A DNA stretch of 9,156 nucleotides from Candidatus Equihabitans merdae (lineage in GTDB: Bacteria > Bacillota > Clostridia > Lachnospirales > Lachnospiraceae), in the NCBI GenBank assembly GCA_018065025.1, contig JAGHUB010000396.1:1-9156 (forward strand), written 5' to 3'. The position numbers and the translations under genes are program-made. The notes beneath the pieces are model-generated. The model was not told the origin of the DNA. It did not search any database and worked only from the letters and a program-made list of their open reading frames with translations. Every line of letters begins with the position of its first letter. The stretch's first letter is position 1. Of the stretch, positions 1-5,988 are shown in pieces.

Positions 1-60
1 CTGTTGCTGGTGGCCGGCGCTCTCATGCTTGTAGGGCGAAAGATCGAGGAAAGTCGATAA
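1..60 (+). CDS. C-terminal end of an unidentified membrane protein (partial)
   Basis: Frame 1 is open from the window edge to a TAA at 58-60 and reads LLLVAGALMLVGRKIEESR. This is a hydrophobic stretch of about 12 residues followed by a charged tail (RKIEESR), the usual look of a last transmembrane helix with a short cytoplasmic end. The 5' part lies outside the window, so neither family nor function can be given. The plus strand and a reading frame closing just before a spacer with a terminator fit a real gene end, but 19 codons are little evidence. Confidence 0.5.
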   Translation: MLLVAGALMLVGRKIEESR

Positions 61-98
61 GCGACCTGCCAACAAATCAATGATACTTTTGGGCGCAG

Positions 99-107
99 TG
101 ATATAAT
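99..107 (+). promoter_or_regulatory. Extended -10 promoter-like motif
   Basis: The sequence TGATATAAT contains a perfect TATAAT (102-107) preceded by TG one base upstream, the extended -10 form that can work without a good -35 box. No TTGACA-like hexamer lies 16-18 bp upstream. If active, transcription would start near 113-116, cross the duplicated hairpin and stop at the terminator at 227-260, giving an RNA of roughly 140 nt. A chance match in AT-rich DNA is possible. Confidence 0.3.
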
Positions 108-110
108 CGA

Positions 111-176
111 ATGCTTCCAAGGGCATTCCGGAAAACCAACCATATCACCAGATGCTTTCAAGGGCATTCAGGAAAA
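111..176 (+). repeat. Two-copy 25-bp direct repeat, 41-bp period, each a small hairpin
   Basis: Positions 111-135 and 152-176 are identical except at two bases (unit ATGCTTYCAAGGGCATTC then MGGAAAA). Each copy can fold on the plus-strand RNA as a short hairpin: (A/G)ATGCTT pairs with GGGCATT using two G-U pairs, closing a four-base loop (CCAA or TCAA). The minus-strand RNA would have C-A clashes there, so any RNA function is expected on the plus strand. Function is unknown. Confidence 0.6.
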
Positions 177-226
177 TCATCAAAAAAGAATATACAAATA
201 CCGCCTTGTATTAATAGGATATTCTC

Positions 227-260
227 AACGCACTGAACAAACATTCAGTGCGTTATTTAT
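227..260 (+). terminator. Intrinsic terminator
   Basis: A perfect 11-bp stem (AACGCACTGAA 227-237 with TTCAGTGCGTT 244-254) closes a 6-base loop and is followed by a T/A-rich tail (ATTTATTATT). It probably ends the transcript coming from the membrane protein gene at the left edge, or a short RNA started near 114. It also insulates the ldh promoter from upstream transcription. Confidence 0.8.
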
Positions 261-332
261 TATTAATAATTGATTCAGAAATATGGCTAAAGAAATGCCA
301 GAAATGGCCCTTATCTTCCACATTTATGAATA

Positions 333-361
333 TTGCATTTATCCGGGTACAGGTTTAAGAT
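333..361 (+). promoter_or_regulatory. Candidate ldh promoter P1
   Basis: TTGCAT (333-338) and TAAGAT (356-361) are spaced by 17 bp. Both hexamers are imperfect matches to the sigma-A consensus. The attraction of this promoter is that its start point, near 368, would fall inside the inverted repeat at 367-384, a typical repressor position. P2 at 409-436 is the competing choice. Confidence 0.3.
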
Positions 362-366
362 TCTAA

Positions 367-384
367 TCGTTAAATAAATAACGA
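367..384 (+). promoter_or_regulatory. Inverted repeat, candidate Rex-type redox operator
   Basis: TCGTTA (367-372), a six-base AT spacer, then TAACGA (379-384) form a perfect 6-6-6 inverted repeat. The layout equals that of Rex operators in Firmicutes (TTGTTA, six bases, TAACAA), differing by one symmetric base in each half. Rex senses NADH/NAD+ and commonly controls lactate dehydrogenase genes. The assignment rests on geometry, a partial sequence match and the downstream gene; no rex gene is in the window. Confidence 0.4.
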
Positions 385-408
385 AATGGATTTAAAAAGA
401 TTTACCTA

Positions 409-436
409 TTGATTTTTTCAAGATTTACCGTATTAG
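409..436 (+). promoter_or_regulatory. Candidate ldh promoter P2
   Basis: TTGATT (409-414) and TATTAG (431-436) lie 16 bp apart. A start near 443 would leave a leader of about 20 nt that still includes the GAGGA ribosome binding site at 451-455. If this is the true promoter, the inverted repeat at 367-384 lies about 25 bp upstream of the -35 box, which would suit an activator or a distal operator better than a simple roadblock. Confidence 0.35.
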
Positions 437-461
437 ATTAGAAAGTTAACGAGGACACATT

Positions 462-1409
462 ATGACAAGAAAAATTACTATCATCGGCGCAGGCGCCGTA
501 GGCAGTACCATCGCCTATTCATTATCCGATGAAGATCTGGCTTCCCAGATCGTCATGATCGACATTAACAAACAGAAGGCTGAAGGCGAAGTCATGGATA
601 TCATCCAGGGCACCAGCTTCCGGGATCCCATCAACATCATTTCCGGTGACTATGAAGATGCTGTTGATTCTGACATCGTTATCATTACTTCCGGCGTAGC
701 CCGCAAACCGGGTCAGACACGACTGGATCTGGCTCAGACCAATGTCAACATTATGAAGGACATTGCTCCCCAGATCGCAGCGGTTGCTCCCAATGCTATC
801 TACATCATCGTCGCCAACCCGGTAGACATCATGACTTATGCTTTTATCAAGCTGTCAGGTCTTCCCCAGAAGCAGGTCATCGGTTCCGGTACTCTGCTGG
901 ATACAGCCCGTCTGAAATGTGGTCTGGCTCAGCACTTCGGTATCGCCCAGAACAATATTCACGCTTATGTCTTTGGTGAACATGGTGACACTTCCTTCGT
1001 CCCCTGGTCCAGAGCCCATATCGCCAGCGCTACTATTGAAGAATTCACAGATCTCTTAAGAGCTCGTGGTCAGGATGTTAAGGACCTGGATCGCAACGCT
1101 ATCCTGGAATATGTCCGTACTTCCGGCAGCCAGATCATCAAGAACAAGGGAGCCACATTCTACGCTGTCTCCGCTTCTGTTATCAAGCTGTGCCAGCTGA
1201 TCCTGGCCGGCAGCGATTCCACTGCCATGGTTTCTACTATGCTTTACGGCCACTACGGCATCGATGATGTCTGCATGAGTATCCTCACCATCATCGGCCC
1301 CAACGGTATCCGCGGCCACCTGCCGGTACGTCTTACTGAAGAAGAAATGTACAAGCTTCAGAAGAGTGCCGACGCCCTGAAAGCCATCATCAGTCAGTTG
1401 ACTTTCTAA
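462..1409 (+). CDS. ldh: L-lactate/malate dehydrogenase family protein (LDH-type, atypical specificity residue)
   Basis: This is a cytoplasmic NAD-dependent 2-hydroxyacid dehydrogenase that would interconvert pyruvate and L-lactate, or oxaloacetate and malate. The N-terminal Rossmann fold has GAGAVG at 9-14 and Asp34 for NAD ribose binding. The catalytic set is visible: Arg87, Asp147, Arg150 and His174 in GEHGDTS (172-178). KGATFY and the long C-terminal helix are LDH-like, and the length of 315 residues is normal. The oddity is Arg81 in ARKPG: lactate dehydrogenases usually have Gln there (NQKPG), while malate dehydrogenases have Arg. The family is sure; the substrate is not. ATG 462 is preceded by GAGGA at 6 bp. 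The gene stands alone between terminators and may be redox controlled through the inverted repeat at 367-384. Confidence 0.93.
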   Translation: MTRKITIIGAGAVGSTIAYSLSDEDLASQIVMIDINKQKAEGEVMDIIQGTSFRDPINIISGDYEDAVDSDIVIITSGVARKPGQTRLDLAQTNVNIMKDIAPQIAAVAPNAIYIIVANPVDIMTYAFIKLSGLPQKQVIGSGTLLDTARLKCGLAQHFGIAQNNIHAYVFGEHGDTSFVPWSRAHIASATIEEFTDLLRARGQDVKDLDRNAILEYVRTSGSQIIKNKGATFYAVSASVIKLCQLILAGSDSTAMVSTMLYGHYGIDDVCMSILTIIGPNGIRGHLPVRLTEEEMYKLQKSADALKAIISQLTF

Positions 1410-1410
1410 T

Positions 1411-1451
1411 ACAGGCTTGTCGATATCAGCCTGTAACCCTAGCAGGCTGAT
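1411..1451 (+). other. Two mutually exclusive hairpins right after the ldh stop
   Basis: ACAGGCT (1411-1417) pairs perfectly with AGCCTGT (1428-1434). The same middle segment, as ATCAGCCTG (1425-1433), pairs perfectly over 9 bp with CAGGCTGAT (1443-1451). Only one can form at a time. Neither is followed by a T-run, so they are not classic terminators; they may stabilise the mRNA 3' end or be remnants of a repeat. Confidence 0.5.
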
Positions 1452-1475
1452 AGTCGGCAGGTCAACCAGATCAAA

Positions 1476-1494
1476 CTCAGATAATCAATCTGAG
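1476..1494. repeat. Inverted repeat with a nearby direct copy of one arm
   Basis: CTCAGAT (1476-1482) and ATCTGAG (1488-1494) form a perfect 7-bp stem with a 5-base loop. The 11-bp string CAATCTGAGAT at 1486-1496 recurs exactly at 1514-1524, 28 bp further on. No T-run follows. Function is unknown; it could be a protein-binding site or an mRNA 3' structure. Confidence 0.45.
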
Positions 1495-1539
1495 ATCAAT
1501 AATCAGAAATAAACAATCTGAGATAACCAGTGTACGAAC

Positions 1540-1559
1540 CGGTCGATTGGACCCGACCG
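1540..1559. repeat. GC-rich inverted repeat
   Basis: CGGTCG (1540-1545) and CGACCG (1554-1559) form a perfect 6-bp stem around an 8-base loop. It stands out against the AT-rich surroundings. No T-run follows, so it is not a terminator by itself. Confidence 0.4.
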
Positions 1560-1591
1560 TTCTCCATCATAAAAACCTCACATTTTCTCTG

Positions 1592-1629
1592 AAATAAAAC
1601 CACCCATGAGCAGGGTGGTTTTATTTTTT
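1592..1629 (+). terminator. Strong intrinsic terminator, 14-bp perfect stem
   Basis: AAATAAAACCACCC (1592-1605) pairs without mismatch with GGGTGGTTTTATTT (1613-1626) around a 7-base loop, followed by more Ts to 1629. It is the probable end of the ldh transcript, about 180 bp after the stop codon. The A-rich upstream arm means it could also act on minus-strand transcription. Confidence 0.85.
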
Positions 1630-1631
1630 CC

Positions 1632-1975
1632 AAGCAAACTTGCTTTTGGGTATATAAGGCCAAAGGGCGCTCGCCGGAGCCAAAATCTGTGGCGTCGTTC
1701 AGGAAAGCAAGCTTGTTCAAACAAGTTTTTGGGTATATAGACCAAGAAGATGCTGACCAGAGCCATAATCTGCAGCAGCAGCCAGGAAAGCAAGCTTGAT
1801 TAAACAAGCTTTTGGGTATATAGGACCAAAAGGTGCTTGCCAGAGCCAAAAATCAAGAGCAAGTCAAAGGTCAACCAAGGGATGCGCCTGGAAATTGGGT
1901 ATATATCAAAAATAAGTGCTCGCCGGAGCCAAACTCTGAGACAACACAGCAAAAAGTGGAGACGCCACATCAAGA
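1632..1975. repeat. Tandem array, four units with an exact 83-bp period
   Basis: The string GGGTATATA occurs at 1648, 1731, 1814 and 1897, each exactly 83 bp after the last. In every unit it is followed by a CCAAA-type A-rich stretch, then a GTGCTCGCCGGAGCCAAA-like block and an ATCTG-like end. The block can form a small GCTC/GAGC hairpin in units 1 and 4. Units 1-3 also have a hairpin just before the core: AAGCAA/TTGCTT in unit 1 and AAGCTTG/CAAGYTT in units 2 and 3, so the stem sequence changes while pairing is kept. Unit 4 lacks this hairpin and is the most diverged. The array lies wholly between two strong terminators. The right boundary is approximate. Confidence 0.8.
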
Positions 1976-1991
1976 AAGCACCCACTGCAAC

Positions 1992-2030
1992 AAAAAAGGC
2001 AGAACCATCACGGGGATGATTCTGCCTTTT
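1992..2030 (-). terminator. Terminator of the oxoprolinase operon (bidirectional)
   Basis: On the minus strand AAAAGGCAGAA pairs over 11 bp with TTCTGCCTTTT, the stem continues after one mismatch with a 4-bp GATG/CATC helix, and a run of six Ts (from the As at 1992-1997) ends it. It starts 49 bp after the transporter stop codon. The plus strand has TTTT and then AT-rich sequence, so it can work both ways and would also stop anything transcribed out of the tandem array. Confidence 0.88.
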
Positions 2031-2078
2031 AATTTAATTGACTAAGTAACGCTTGTTATTAGCAGCCTATATCAGCTA

Positions 2079-3341
2079 TTAGCCGGCGATCAGGGCCTGC
2101 AGGCTTGTTACGAAGGCTGTCATGTTTCTGGCAGCGATGAACAGGAACAGGCAGATAACCAGAACGACCAGTACGTTGTACCATGTCTTGTTGGCGAACT
2201 TGCCCATGATCTTCTTGTCGTTAGCAACAATGAGAAGAAGGATACCTGTGATGGGCAGCAGGAAGGCGTTAGCAGCCTGAGCGAACAGGATGATCTGTGT
2301 CGGTGAAGCACCCAGTGTGCAAGTAGCGATAACACCGAAAGCCAGAACGATGATCCAGAAAGCTTTGAACTTGCCGCTCTTCATGTTTTCGCCCCAGCCC
2401 AGGATACCTGATGATGCATAAGCAGCAGACAGGGGAGCTGTGATAGCGGAAGAGATACCGGCGGCGAACAGGCCGATACCGAAGAATACTGTAGCCCATG
2501 AGCCAAGCAGCGGCTGAAGTGATGTAGCCATTTCAGCACCGGAAGCGATTTCGATGCCCTGTGCGTGCATTGTAGCACCGGCACAGATGATGATAGCCAT
2601 GGAGATCAGACCACCAAGACCGATGGAGATGATGCAGTCCAGTCTGGAGCTGGCGATAGCTTCGTCAACATCATTTGTGTCAGCCCACTTAGCAGCGGAT
2701 GAAGAAGCATGCAGGTAAATGTTGTAAGGAACAACTGTTGTGCCCATCAGAGCAGCGATTGTCATCCAGCTGGAACCGTCCGGAGCCTGGAAACCGAACA
2801 GACCTTTGAAAACTTCACCCCAGTTGGGAGCAGAAGCGAAAGCACATACGAGGAAAACAACACCCATCAGAACAACCAGAGCTGTCAGGAATTTTTCAAC
2901 GTATTTGTAGCTGCCGGAGAACAGCAGGGCGAAAGCAACAACACCGATAACGATAGCCAGAACGATCTTGGAGTTGGCCAGAGCCGGGATAGCAGCCTGA
3001 ACACCCATGATAGAACCGGAAACGTTACCTGTTTCGTAAGCGATGTTACCAATGAAAACAGCAGCGATAACAAGGATAGCGATCAGGACGCGAGCGCCTT
3101 TGCTTGTGAATTTGGTACGAAGAGCTTCACCAAGACCCATCTTGGAAGCGATACCAAGTCTGGCTGCCATGGACTGCATGATGATAACAGAGATGACAGA
3201 CAGAAGCATGGCCCACAGCAGTGTGTAGCCATAGTTTGCGCCGGACAGAGCGCAGCTTGTGACAGTACCCGGACCGATGAATGCAGCAGCAACCAGAGCG
3301 CCGGGGCCGACATTTTTGAGACGTTTGCCTAAATTACTCAT
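2079..3341 (-). CDS. NRAMP-family transporter with altered metal-site motifs (YcsG-like)
   Basis: This is an integral membrane protein of 420 residues with about 11 hydrophobic segments and the NRAMP/LeuT-type fold. The two broken helices are recognisable but changed. TM1 reads GPGT (23-26) where metal-transporting NRAMPs have DPGN. TM6 reads VPYNIYLH (204-211) where they have MPHVIYLH. The Asp, Asn and Met metal ligands are therefore Gly, Thr and Val. As last gene of the oxoprolinase operon, 24 bp after pxpA, it matches B. subtilis ycsG beside ycsF. It may carry another cation or an organic substrate such as 5-oxoproline; this is inference. The ATG at 3341 is chosen over a GTG at 3353 because the GGAGGT site overlaps that GTG. 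Confidence 0.85.
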   Translation of the reverse strand: MSNLGKRLKNVGPGALVAAAFIGPGTVTSCALSGANYGYTLLWAMLLSVISVIIMQSMAARLGIASKMGLGEALRTKFTSKGARVLIAILVIAAVFIGNIAYETGNVSGSIMGVQAAIPALANSKIVLAIVIGVVAFALLFSGSYKYVEKFLTALVVLMGVVFLVCAFASAPNWGEVFKGLFGFQAPDGSSWMTIAALMGTTVVPYNIYLHASSSAAKWADTNDVDEAIASSRLDCIISIGLGGLISMAIIICAGATMHAQGIEIASGAEMATSLQPLLGSWATVFFGIGLFAAGISSAITAPLSAAYASSGILGWGENMKSGKFKAFWIIVLAFGVIATCTLGASPTQIILFAQAANAFLLPITGILLLIVANDKKIMGKFANKTWYNVLVVLVICLFLFIAARNMTAFVTSLQALIAG

Positions 3342-3345
3342 TTCT

Positions 3346-3351
3346 ACCTCC
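3346..3351 (-). promoter_or_regulatory. Ribosome binding site fixing the transporter start
   Basis: GGAGGT on the minus strand ends 4 bases before ATG 3341. A 12-bp longer in-frame start (GTG at 3353) would have its start codon overlapping this site and has no Shine-Dalgarno motif of its own, so the shorter form is preferred. Confidence 0.8.
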
Positions 3352-3365
3352 ACAAAACATATAAA

Positions 3366-4124
3366 TTACTTTGACGGTTCCACGCTAATGTGTTCCGCGA
3401 TTAAAGCCTCTTTGATCTTTCTTGCAAATGCGATAGCTTTTTCGCCATCACCGTGAACGCAGATCGTCTGAGCTTCAATTTCAATATCATTTCCCGTGAC
3501 AGCACGGACCTTGCCTTCTTTGACCATGCGGATGACGCGTTCAACGCATTCCTCTTCGTCATGGATCATGGCATCGGATTTTGTTCTGGCTCTTAATGTG
3601 CCATCTTCTTCATAAGCACGATCAGCGAAATATTCGCCGCAGGTCTTAAGGCCAACGGCCTTACCTGCCTTGATGCTTTCACTGCCGGCCAGACCAACCA
3701 GGATCAGTTCCGGATTATAACTGTAGATAGCTTCAGCGATAGCCTGAGCCAGTTTGGGATCCTTGGCTGATGTGTTGTAAAGAGCACCATGGGGTTTGAC
3801 ATGATGCATCTTGACACCGTGTTTCTTGCAGAATGCGTCCAGAGCGCCAACCTGATAGATCACATAGGCGGCAGCTTCTGCCGGAGATAGTGCCATATTG
3901 CGGCGGCCGAAGCCCTGCAGATCCGGATAACCCGGATGAGCACCGATGGCGGTACCGGATTCTTTAGCAAATAAAACGGTCTTGTCCATGACGATGGGAT
4001 CACCGGCATGGCAGCCACAGGCAACATTTACGGATGAAACGACTTCGATGACCTTTTCATCCATACCGATCTTGTAATTGCCGAAGCTTTCGCCAAGATC
4101 GGAGTTTAAATCAATACTATTCAT
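3366..4124 (-). CDS. pxpA: 5-oxoprolinase subunit A (LamB/YcsF family)
   Basis: PxpA is the subunit of the ATP-dependent 5-oxoprolinase complex PxpABC, which converts 5-oxo-L-proline to L-glutamate in the cytoplasm. The 252-residue length is typical of the family. Hallmarks in order: DLNSDLGESFG (5-15), NVACGCHAGDP (33-43), GAHPGYPDLQGFGRR (61-75), VKPHGALYN (109-117), and a C-terminal CVHGDGEKA. These form the predicted active-site face, rich in Asp and His. ATG 4124 has GAGGAG 7 bp upstream. The gene lies 71 bp after ycsI, the widest gap in the operon, and 24 bp before the transporter. In many genomes pxpA leads this cluster; here it comes fourth, after pxpB, pxpC and ycsI. Confidence 0.95.
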   Translation of the reverse strand: MNSIDLNSDLGESFGNYKIGMDEKVIEVVSSVNVACGCHAGDPIVMDKTVLFAKESGTAIGAHPGYPDLQGFGRRNMALSPAEAAAYVIYQVGALDAFCKKHGVKMHHVKPHGALYNTSAKDPKLAQAIAEAIYSYNPELILVGLAGSESIKAGKAVGLKTCGEYFADRAYEEDGTLRARTKSDAMIHDEEECVERVIRMVKEGKVRAVTGNDIEIEAQTICVHGDGEKAIAFARKIKEALIAEHISVEPSK

Positions 4125-4195
4125 CGTTCACTCCTCTATTCCATTTTCTTGTGTTGAAAACTAACGAATCGACATCTTTCAGATTCTGTCAGGGA

Positions 4196-4981
4196 TCACT
4201 CTTTCAGATCAACGTTCTTCACATCCAGCACCAACATGTAACCCGGTGCATGAGTGATAGCAAATTTAGGCTTGCTGTTCATAACGATGGACTGAGGGGT
4301 GACACCACAAGGCCAGAATACAGTGACTTCGCCGGGATTAATGGTGACGGAGTCGCCAAATTCAGGATTGTTGATGTCCTTGATACCGATCGCAGCGGGA
4401 TCACCGATGTGAATGGGGCTGCCGTGAACCTTGGGCAGCGTAGCTGTAACAGTAACAGTCTTAACCACCTGCTTAGGCGGGATGGGACGCATGGAGACAA
4501 CCATTTTACCGGAGAACTTGCCGGCGGGCAGGCACTCGATATTTGTCATATACATAGGAACATTGCGGCCCTCTGTGTTGTGACGGATCTCGATACCGGC
4601 GTCGATCATCTCGGATTCAAAACTGAAAGAACAACCGATGATGAAAGCAACGAAATCATCCTGCCAGTACTTGCTGACATCGGTGGTTTCTTCTACCATG
4701 ACACCGTCTTTGTAAATGCGGTACATGGGGAAGTCTGTGGCTACGTCACAATCGGATGCCATATATTTGATCTCGCGGCTGCCGACTTCTGTCACTTCCA
4801 GAACAGGACAAGCCTTGGGATTACGCTGGGCAAAAAGCAGGAAATCATAAGCATCTTCCTTAGGAAGGATGATCAGATTGGCCTGTGCATGACCCGGGCA
4901 ATATCCGCTGGTGGGCTTTGCAAACTCACCGGTGCGGCACATTTTTCTTAATTCAAGTGGAGTAAGGTTTTTATCGACCAT
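4196..4981 (-). CDS. ycsI: DUF1445 / YcsI-family protein (putative hydro-lyase, D-glutamate cyclase-like)
   Basis: The 261-residue soluble protein matches the DUF1445 family at full length: GYCPGHAQANL (26-36), GCSFSFE (116-122), RHNTEGRNVPMY (133-144), HGSPIHIGDP (186-195), FWPCGVTPQ (222-230) and THAPGYM (243-249). The last three carry conserved His, Asp, Cys and Thr that probably line the active site. The family is annotated as putative hydro-lyase. The mammalian D-glutamate cyclase, which makes 5-oxo-D-proline from D-glutamate, contains a related domain. Beside pxpABC a role in handling 5-oxo-D-proline or another pyroglutamate form is plausible but unproven. ATG 4981 has AAGGA 8 bp upstream. 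Its first 34 bp overlap the end of pxpC, which implies translational coupling. Confidence 0.9.
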   Translation of the reverse strand: MVDKNLTPLELRKMCRTGEFAKPTSGYCPGHAQANLIILPKEDAYDFLLFAQRNPKACPVLEVTEVGSREIKYMASDCDVATDFPMYRIYKDGVMVEETTDVSKYWQDDFVAFIIGCSFSFESEMIDAGIEIRHNTEGRNVPMYMTNIECLPAGKFSGKMVVSMRPIPPKQVVKTVTVTATLPKVHGSPIHIGDPAAIGIKDINNPEFGDSVTINPGEVTVFWPCGVTPQSIVMNSKPKFAITHAPGYMLVLDVKNVDLKE

Positions 4982-5988
4982 TTCTTCTTTCCTTTCTGCG
5001 CACTCTCTTGTCTCTTGATCTCGGTAACACCATCGATATCCTCGGCAGTGGCCTTCTCATGGATCAGAGCCTTGAGGCTGGCCTCGTATTTGCGAAGTTC
5101 ATACTGAGCATCGCCGACAGTAACCGGTACAAAACGAATACAGCAGCCCTGCTTACTCTGAACAAACTGAGGCATATCAACGGCTACAACGGAACCGATC
5201 TTGGTATAGCCACCTGTGGTCTGACGGTCGGTCAGCATAACGATGGGCTTACCGCTGGAAGGTACCTGAATAGTGCCGTAAGGAATACCGTCGGAAATGA
5301 TATCGGCACTGCCTTTATGTTCAATGACGGGGCCATCCAAACGATAACCCATGCGGTCACATTCATTGGTAACCACGTAGTCGCCTTCGAAAAATGTCTT
5401 AATACCTTCTTCGGTAAAGGCATCATCCTGGGGACCTAAAACCACACGAATGTCCTTCTTCATATCACCGAAATATTCTTTTTCGATGGTATGACCTACG
5501 AATTCAAGACCGGATCTACCGCCTTCGCGGAAATCGATCTCATCGTCATTTTTAAGTTTACGGCCCTTGAAACCGCCAACTTCGCACTTCATATTGGTGG
5601 AGTAGCTGCCCATAACCAGAGGAATATCCAACTTATTAGCTACAGCGATATAACCCCACAGACCTTCGATAGCCAGGTTGAAGTCCAGGCGGTCGCCTTT
5701 CTTAACAGCGACAGCTTCATACATAGGCATGGGCTGACCGTTAATCTTAGGAGTAAAGTCCCCACCGGTAACAGCGATGACCGCATCTGAGGTCATCATG
5801 ATTCGGGGACCGATAAGCAAAAATTCAAGCACCGGATCACCGGCTTCGTTGCCAACCAGAAAGTTGGCTGTGATGGCAGATCTTCTATCCATAACACCGG
5901 ATACGGAGAAACCATCCTTCTGATAACCATAACGGCCCAGATCCTGAACGGTGGTCATGGGACCGCTTCTTTCAAACTTAAATCCCAT
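4948..5988 (-). CDS. pxpC: 5-oxoprolinase subunit C (KipA / allophanate hydrolase subunit 2 family)
   Basis: PxpC pairs with PxpB in the carboxyltransferase-like half of the 5-oxoprolinase complex. Family marks: GPMTTVQDLGRYGYQ (9-23), CDRMGYRL (210-217), and GTIQVPSSGKPIV followed by DRQTTGGY (254-261) and a PQFVQSKQG segment. At 346 residues it is near the usual 310-335; the excess is a basic C-terminal tail (KGKKKW, 332-337) encoded partly in the 34-bp overlap with ycsI. The start overlaps the end of pxpB by 11 bp and has GAGG 6 bp upstream of ATG 5988. In B. subtilis the PxpB/PxpC pair (KipI/KipA) is also known for effects on the sporulation kinase KinA, but the operon context here points to metabolism. 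Confidence 0.95.
   Translation of the reverse strand: MGFKFERSGPMTTVQDLGRYGYQKDGFSVSGVMDRRSAITANFLVGNEAGDPVLEFLLIGPRIMMTSDAVIAVTGGDFTPKINGQPMPMYEAVAVKKGDRLDFNLAIEGLWGYIAVANKLDIPLVMGSYSTNMKCEVGGFKGRKLKNDDEIDFREGGRSGLEFVGHTIEKEYFGDMKKDIRVVLGPQDDAFTEEGIKTFFEGDYVVTNECDRMGYRLDGPVIEHKGSADIISDGIPYGTIQVPSSGKPIVMLTDRQTTGGYTKIGSVVAVDMPQFVQSKQGCCIRFVPVTVGDAQYELRKYEASLKALIHEKATAEDIDGVTEIKRQESAQKGKKKWSIKTLLHLN

Larger units (their letters stand above)
61..461. other. 401-bp spacer: duplicated hairpin, terminator, ldh control region
   Basis: I see no convincing gene here. From left to right it holds an extended -10 promoter-like motif (99-107), two copies of a 25-bp repeat (111-135, 152-176), a strong intrinsic terminator (227-260), and an AT-rich stretch with two candidate promoters and an inverted repeat in front of the lactate dehydrogenase gene. 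Two short open frames start exactly at the two repeats (ATG at 111 and 152) but have no ribosome binding site. Confidence 0.6.
1410..2078. other. 669-bp spacer with hairpins, two terminators and a tandem repeat array
   Basis: No gene is supported. The first 180 bp hold four inverted repeats (1411-1451 with two alternatives, 1476-1494, 1540-1559) and a terminator (1592-1629). The next 340 bp are a four-unit 83-bp tandem array. The last part has the terminator of the convergent operon (1992-2030). Open frames across the array are not credible: the 83-bp unit is not a multiple of three, so the frame shifts in each unit, and none has a ribosome binding site. Confidence 0.7.

Noticed and set aside
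111..236. Short frames from ATG 111 and ATG 152 with similar beginnings (MLPRAFRK, MLSRAFRK)
   Set aside because: The similarity follows from the DNA repeat; neither has a ribosome binding site and the downstream parts are unrelated in sequence and frame.
1632..1975. The 83-bp array as a CRISPR array
   Set aside because: Only four units, each diverged over its whole length, with no short identical repeats separated by unique spacers and no cas genes.
1496..1985. Minus-strand open frames of 61-117 codons across the tandem array, with a recurring IYPK/LYTQK-like peptide
   Set aside because: The recurring peptide is the translation of the 83-bp DNA repeat. The frame changes in each unit, there is no ribosome binding site, and the terminator stem lies inside the longest frame.
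2709..3332. 207-codon plus-strand open frame opposite the transporter gene
   Set aside because: Antisense shadow; the product is low-complexity Ser/Asn/Asp-rich sequence, as expected from reading Ala/Val/Ile codons backwards.
4151..4951. 266-codon plus-strand open frame opposite ycsI
   Set aside because: It is the antisense of a gene with clear DUF1445 motifs; the plus-strand product has no family features and no ribosome binding site.
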